NCBI GenBank assembly: GCA_024275145.1 | Contig: JAJRZR010000067.1 | Span: 1 to 64,000 of the forward strand | Length of the DNA: 64,000 nucleotides | Source of the DNA: Deltaproteobacteria bacterium | Lineage (GTDB): Bacteria > Desulfobacterota > Dissulfuribacteria > Dissulfuribacterales > QOAL01 | Direction: 5' to 3' | Shown here: positions 58,965 to 64,000 of the stretch, piece by piece | Position numbering within the stretch: position 1 is the stretch's first letter | Layout: every line of letters begins with the position of its first letter | Notes under the pieces: model-generated | What the model was told of the DNA's origin: nothing | The model's input: only the letters and a program-made list of their open reading frames with translations | Database searches by the model: none | Program-made: the position numbers and the translations under genes

Positions 58965-60053
58965 ATGTTGTTGCCGCTCCTCCCGATATGGATAATAGAT
59001 CTCTTGGGCGCCACGGCCATGATTGTCCTTTCGATAATGTGCCTGAGGATTGTACTTAGGATATACACACGCGATCCGGAAGATGCACTTGCATCCTATC
59101 TGCTTTGGTTCTTCCTGGGAATCCTGGCCTTTTCATTCTCAAGGCCCCTTGGTCACATACTGAAGTATTTCCTGTTTTTCACCGGGCATCAGGACGTGTG
59201 GATAAGGATTTCGCCGATAAGTGGTTCAGTAAACACCATGGTATTCATCATGATCGCAGCCACTACCATGTTCTTCCACCGCATCCAAAAGACCATGTCA
59301 CAGATGGCACGAGACAGGCAGCGCATAGAGAATACCAGCAGGGAGTTGTTGAAATTGAACGAGGATCTTGAGGACATCGTATCCCAAAGAACCATGGCCG
59401 AGATGGCGCTCCGGGTAGCGCACGAGATCAGGAACCCGGTAATGATAATCGGCGGCCTTATACGCCACATACTGAAGGAAGGACCTTGCTCCAGGAACAA
59501 GGATCCAAGGCTTCAGAAGATAATGGACCAGGCACAGAAGCTAGAATCCCTTGTCAGCAGGTTCGAAGATGTAAGGCCTGTATACAAACGTTTTGCCCCA
59601 CAGGACCTTAATATCCTTGTCAAAGACTCGGTGGACGCGGTCAGGATAGAGGCAGAAAACAAAAACATCCGGCTTAGGTTTAGACGTTTTAAAAGCCCCC
59701 TGATCTTTCAGGGCAACGGCCGCCTGATCAAGATCGCCGTCATCCACCTGTTGAGGAATGCAGTAGATGCATGTAAAAGGGGATGCGAGATCAATGTGAC
59801 CACCGGACTGGCCCAAAAAGGCATCTTACTTAAGATAGAAGACAATGGTCCCGGTATCCCGGAGGACGTGCTAAAACATATATTTGAGGCCTTTGTTCGG
59901 ACTGAACAAGGAGAAACGGGGCTGGGGATCCCTTACGTGCGCCAAATAATAGAAGAACACCGTGGAAAGATCTCAATCAAGAGTGAAAAGGACAAGGGTA
60001 CCATCGTGGAAATCCTGCTTCCCACCCATGTGGGTGCACTCCATTCCAGCTGA
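58965..60053 (+). CDS. Membrane-bound sensor histidine kinase (start probably MLLPLLPIWIIDLLG)
   Basis: N-terminal TM region, H-box ALRVAHEIRNPVMIIGG, HATPase NAVDACKRG...KIEDNGPGIPEDVLKHIFEAFVRTEQGETGLGIPYVRQI. Confidence 0.88.
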   Translation: MLLPLLPIWIIDLLGATAMIVLSIMCLRIVLRIYTRDPEDALASYLLWFFLGILAFSFSRPLGHILKYFLFFTGHQDVWIRISPISGSVNTMVFIMIAATTMFFHRIQKTMSQMARDRQRIENTSRELLKLNEDLEDIVSQRTMAEMALRVAHEIRNPVMIIGGLIRHILKEGPCSRNKDPRLQKIMDQAQKLESLVSRFEDVRPVYKRFAPQDLNILVKDSVDAVRIEAENKNIRLRFRRFKSPLIFQGNGRLIKIAVIHLLRNAVDACKRGCEINVTTGLAQKGILLKIEDNGPGIPEDVLKHIFEAFVRTEQGETGLGIPYVRQIIEEHRGKISIKSEKDKGTIVEILLPTHVGALHSS

Positions 60054-60085
60054 CCAACCATTGAAGGTACGACATCCGTGCCTGG

Positions 60086-60829
60086 TCATTCCCCACTCCA
60101 TCTATCCTCTATCCATCTCGTCAACAATTCTATGTCCTTGATTATCAATTTACCCCGTTTCATGCCTAACAAACCCTGCCTCTTCAGATTCTGCATCTGC
60201 CTGTTCACTACCACCCGCACCGTCCCTATGAGGCCAGCTATTTCCCGGTGGGGCAGGTCATGTATGAGCCGAAGCCCACCCTCCGAGGAACTGTCGGCAT
60301 GTTTGAGGATCAACTTGGCCAGCCTAGTGCCCGTATCGCAAAGGGATAAATCGGTGGCAAGTTCCTCAAGTTCCCTCAATAGATGGCCAAGATAGGGGAA
60401 AAAGGCGTTGTTGATGGCTGGAATCTCCCTTACCCATTTCCTTGCAAGTTCCATTGGAACGGAGGCACATTCCACCTCCCTGTCAAGGCACCTGTAGAGC
60501 ACCTCGTGGCGTTGGCCATCGAGCAGGGTTATCACATCAAAGGCGTCCCCTTGCCGCAAGAGAAACAAGGTGATCTCCTTGCCCACCACGGGATTCTGTT
60601 CATAGACCTTTAGCCTGCCAGATACGATCATGTAAAAATGGCCCATTGTATCCAGCCTGGTAAGCGGATGATCATCCTCCCGGCTGAACCTCTCCAATTT
60701 CATGGAGGAGAGCAGGGAACGAAACTCTTTCTTGCGGAGTTTCGTAAACAATGGTGAGCGCTTGAGGGATTCCAAAGACGGATCGTACCCGGCTGTGTTT
60801 GAACCAGTCCTGTGGATCTTCAATGTCAT
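60086..60829 (-). CDS. Crp/Fnr family transcriptional regulator
   Basis: cNMP-binding-like N-terminus and HTH DLPHREIAGLIGTVRVVVNRQMQNLKRQGLL. Confidence 0.85.
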   Translation of the reverse strand: MTLKIHRTGSNTAGYDPSLESLKRSPLFTKLRKKEFRSLLSSMKLERFSREDDHPLTRLDTMGHFYMIVSGRLKVYEQNPVVGKEITLFLLRQGDAFDVITLLDGQRHEVLYRCLDREVECASVPMELARKWVREIPAINNAFFPYLGHLLRELEELATDLSLCDTGTRLAKLILKHADSSSEGGLRLIHDLPHREIAGLIGTVRVVVNRQMQNLKRQGLLGMKRGKLIIKDIELLTRWIEDRWSGE

Positions 60830-62013
60830 ATCCTTACCAGCGGCCAGTCGTTTCTACGGCCGAGTGAATAAAGCAACTGGAAAACGTGCAATGGATTGTG
60901 CCTGAACGACATCTGGGTACCATACAGATAGAGCCTCCACATCCTTACGAACTCATCCCCCATCATATCCCTTATCTTGCTGGCGCTTGCCTCAAATCTC
61001 CTGGCCCATTCGCCCAAGGTACGGTCATAATGCTGCCTGAGATCCTCCAGGTCAGCGAAGTCAAAACCGCATTTTTCAGCGGTATCAAAAATTTCACCAA
61101 GCGCCGGCACATAGGTGCCTGGGAAGATATATTTCGAGATCCATGGATCCATGGCCTCTGGCCGTAGTCTTCCTATGGTATGCAGAAGCAGTATGCCCTT
61201 TGGCCTCAGTAACCGACCCACCTTTTTAAAAAACACCGGGATGTTTTCCTTCCCCACGTGTTCGAACATCCCTATGGAGACTACCCTGTCATAGGTCCTG
61301 TCCTCCCTCTCTGGAAGCTCCCTGTAATCCTCTAGCCGTATCTCGGCCATGTCAGAAAGCCCGGCGTCCTTTATACGTCTATTCCCAAGCTCAAACTGCC
61401 TCTCCGAAAGGGTCAACCCCACGGCCTTGACGCCGTAATTCCTTACCGCCTCTATCAACAAGGTTCCCCATCCACACCCTATGTCTAACATTCGCTGGCC
61501 CTTCTTGAGCCTCATTTTCCTGAGCGTGTGCCCTATCTTTTGCAGTTGTGCCTTCTCCAGGGTATCGTCCTGATCTTCGAAATAGGCACAGGAATAGACC
61601 ATACCTTTATCCAGCCACAGCTTGTAAAAGTCGTTACCCCGGTCATAGTGTGCCTGGACATCCTTCCTGGTCTGTTTTATCGTGGCCTTTTTCTTAAAAT
61701 TTATCCAACACAACCTGGCCTTTTGACCTACCGACAGCCTCGACTGGAGATCGGTTTTATAGGCCCATTCAAGTAATCGGGAAATATCCCCTTCTATCTC
61801 TATATCGCCCCTGGTATATGCCTCACCAAATCCCAGAGACATATCAGTGAGAAGTGTCTCAAAGGATTCGGGGGTCTTGAATTTCAATTTGAATGCGGGC
61901 TCTGAACCGCCAAAGGAAAGTTCCGTACCATCCCAAAATTTAATAGTGCAGGGATAGCGTTCCTCGCCATTAAACAGGGAGGCTACCAGTGTCTTGGCCT
62001 GATTGACATCCAT
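60826..62013 (-). CDS. Cyclopropane-fatty-acyl-phospholipid synthase family (SAM-dependent)
   Basis: VQAHYDRGNDFYKLWLDKGMVYSCAYF; LDIGCGWGTLLIEAVRNYGVKAVGLTLSE; start MDVNQAKT at 62013 with GGAGGAAG RBS. Confidence 0.9.
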   Translation of the reverse strand: MDVNQAKTLVASLFNGEERYPCTIKFWDGTELSFGGSEPAFKLKFKTPESFETLLTDMSLGFGEAYTRGDIEIEGDISRLLEWAYKTDLQSRLSVGQKARLCWINFKKKATIKQTRKDVQAHYDRGNDFYKLWLDKGMVYSCAYFEDQDDTLEKAQLQKIGHTLRKMRLKKGQRMLDIGCGWGTLLIEAVRNYGVKAVGLTLSERQFELGNRRIKDAGLSDMAEIRLEDYRELPEREDRTYDRVVSIGMFEHVGKENIPVFFKKVGRLLRPKGILLLHTIGRLRPEAMDPWISKYIFPGTYVPALGEIFDTAEKCGFDFADLEDLRQHYDRTLGEWARRFEASASKIRDMMGDEFVRMWRLYLYGTQMSFRHNPLHVFQLLYSLGRRNDWPLVRI

Positions 62014-62029
62014 GTCTTCCTCCAAAAAC

Positions 62030-62107
62030 TCCCAGCGGCTGCGTATCCGAAGCCGCTCTCCAGGCACAAAAATACGGCCCGGAGCCAGAATATATTGCAC
62101 GGTAAAG
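62030..62107 (-). repeat. Copy G of dispersed two-hairpin element in CFA synthase leader
   Basis: Minus strand TTTACCGTGCAATATATTCTGGCTCCGGGCCGTATTTTTGTGCCTGGAGAGCGGCTTCGGATACGCAGCCGCTGG; AGCGGCT/AGCCGCT stem. Confidence 0.7.
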
Positions 62108-62553
62108 ATCATGCAAAATTAGGATACGGCTATATTGTATCCTCCATGATCTAGACTTTCACGTTGATCTGCATGCTTAGCCTGCTCGGACAATGTATTT
62201 TTTATTTCCCGGGAAGAAAATCCGTACCCCCCTTTTACAAAAGGGCAGGATCCCTTCCGCTCGTCCATGATATATCTGCCTGACAATGCCCCGATAATGA
62301 GGCTTCACTGAATATTACCTTTAAGGCTATTATAATGAGATAAGTAGGTACTTATGGTGACATTGTCAATCGGTAGGCGTATCCTTCGGCGGAAGATTCC
62401 ATGTGCCTTAACATGAGGCACACCTGCCATGCTACCTGATGACACCTTGGACATAAGGTGGCCATATCACAGAAACGTTTCCTGTTCGCCCCTGTTGGGG
62501 CCACTGTAATGTAACCGGAGCAGTCCTTTCTTCTCACCCCAGGGCCGATTTGA

Positions 62554-63990
62554 TTACAAAATTCCTTTAGGCCCCCTGGAGATTATCCCGGCCACGTCTC
62601 TCAATACATGGGCGAGGGAGGCCCTGGCAGGTCTTGCTATATATTTTGGAACCCACACGGGGAAAAATTTTTCCTTGTAATGTCTAAGGCCCTGAAAATT
62701 ATAAAAATATTCTTCATGCTCATAAATCATTGCCCCAAGTTTATTCCAAAGTGGCGCAGAGGGATGCTCCTTCAAACCTGAAAGTGGCGCCATTCCCAGG
62801 TTAAATTCTTTGAATCCCTGACTTGCTCCCCATAGCATCAGCTCAACCAGGAGAAAATCCATGATGCCGTGCGGGGCATCGGGTATATAACGCATCAGAT
62901 CTATAGAAAGTTCTTCTCTTTCCGCCCCTTCCCAGATATTGGCAAATGCAATGATTTCACCCCCGATATCCACCACTGCCACGGGGAAACGAAGCAGGTA
63001 GTTCTCGTTGAAAAACCCCAGCGAAAACCCCTTTTCCCTCATGTGCTTCCTGGATAGCCACGCATCCGATATATAGCGAAGACGGGGGAGGACGTCAGCT
63101 ACCTTGGTTACAGGTATTGTCCTGAATCTACATCCGTCCCTTACAAGCCTGTTGTGCTCGTTTCTGAGCCTCTTTTTCGAGGCACCCTTCAGAGAAAAAT
63201 CCGTCAGCGGCACCCTTGCCTCTTCGCCGATCTTTACCAGGTACATGCCTAGGTCCAGGTAGAAGGTCAGGTCATCAGGCCCAATCTCATAGAAGACCGG
63301 TACCGCATCGTATTCGTCACACAGGTCATTGAAATGCCATATGAGATCGGCCTTTTCACTGCGGGGTCCAATCGGATCCCCCATGGAAACCCACGTCCTT
63401 CCGGTTACGGCATACATGATAAAGGCGTTACGGACCTTGTTGAAGAGAAATGCCTTGTCGCCCAGCATGGCCAGATAGGCATAGGTTTGTACGGACCTTC
63501 GGGCTATGTGCCAAGCCAGATCCAATTCCTGCCTATCGGGAAAGGCGGGTTTGAATCTGGCCGGATGAAGAATATGCCATAATGAGAAAAAAAGCAGGAC
63601 GGACACGGCCCCTATGGTGCCCCTTAGGAACCTGGGTGCATCGGCCCACAACGCGAAATGCCACCACAAGTCCCCTGCATATTCAACGTGTCTGAAGGCA
63701 AAGATTCCTATCCATACGCTCGCCGTTATGGCAACCGCGGCGGAGGCCAGCCAGCCGGCCGACAGGGGTTCGTTGAATAGGGAGGACCTCCTGTAAAAAT
63801 GCCGTTTTAGGGGCAAAAGGACCGCAAGCACTACCAGTAGGAAAACGGCTTCTTCAAAATCGAAGCCTTTCAGCAGGGAAAATACCGACCCGGAGACGAG
63901 TAGTGCCAGGGTGAGATAATAGGCACCGTCAAGCCTTCGTCTGAGACCCCATGCCAGTACCAGCAGACATGAGCCTATCACACTGGCCAA
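62554..63990 (-). CDS. MprF-like / phosphatidylglycerol lysyltransferase C-terminal domain protein (likely continues past the window end)
   Basis: TM N-terminus; GDKAFLFNKVRNAFIMYAVTGRTWVSMGDPIGP; YEIGPDDLTFYLDLGMYLVKIGEEARVPL; FNLGMAPLSGL. Confidence 0.82.
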   Translation of the reverse strand: MASVIGSCLLVLAWGLRRRLDGAYYLTLALLVSGSVFSLLKGFDFEEAVFLLVVLAVLLPLKRHFYRRSSLFNEPLSAGWLASAAVAITASVWIGIFAFRHVEYAGDLWWHFALWADAPRFLRGTIGAVSVLLFFSLWHILHPARFKPAFPDRQELDLAWHIARRSVQTYAYLAMLGDKAFLFNKVRNAFIMYAVTGRTWVSMGDPIGPRSEKADLIWHFNDLCDEYDAVPVFYEIGPDDLTFYLDLGMYLVKIGEEARVPLTDFSLKGASKKRLRNEHNRLVRDGCRFRTIPVTKVADVLPRLRYISDAWLSRKHMREKGFSLGFFNENYLLRFPVAVVDIGGEIIAFANIWEGAEREELSIDLMRYIPDAPHGIMDFLLVELMLWGASQGFKEFNLGMAPLSGLKEHPSAPLWNKLGAMIYEHEEYFYNFQGLRHYKEKFFPVWVPKYIARPARASLAHVLRDVAGIISRGPKGIL

Positions 63991-64000
63991 AAAATGCGAG

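Overview
The window is a dense bacterial chromosomal segment of about 50% GC (by eye). Gene content suggests a Desulfobacterota-like organism, but this was not tested. There is no rRNA, no convincing tRNA, no CRISPR array and no intact transposase. Main modules, left to right: (1) a tightly overlapping plus-strand run of purL (5' partial), hypothetical, AI-2E/PerM transporter, radical SAM, metallophosphatase, hypothetical, xerD and SWIM-SNF2 helicase; (2) a minus-strand YprA/MrfA-like helicase carrying a C-terminal YprB/MrfB-like exonuclease domain in one ORF; (3) HDOD, chrA, bioB, bioA and a YhaN/YhaO (SbcC/SbcD-like) pair; (4) AsmA, BrkB/YihY, APC permease and dodecin; (5) a secreted GH31 glucosidase with CBM25- and CBM20-like starch-binding modules, next to a VPLPA-CTERM protein; (6) an ECF Ni/Co transporter (CbiMNQO type), NAD(P) transhydrogenase, a prenyltransferase-repeat protein and a tripartite ABC/HlyD/TolC efflux operon; (7) glycogen phosphorylase, ADP-forming acyl-CoA synthetase, UspA, a damaged RR-PAS-histidine kinase, glgB, an orphan membrane kinase, a CFA synthase/Crp pair and an MprF-like protein. 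The most unusual signal is in the intergenic DNA: a dispersed family of about 80-nt two-hairpin elements (core TTNACCGTGAAAATAYACCCT-loop-AGGGCCGTATTTTYATGCCTGRGG ... GGGCCGYATGAAG). There are roughly eight or nine recognisable copies plus several diverged ones, and most are oriented like the next downstream gene. A second signal is that three genes (purL, pntB and a response-regulator kinase) carry in-frame TAA/TAG codons inside conserved blocks; each is one G-to-T change from a Glu codon.
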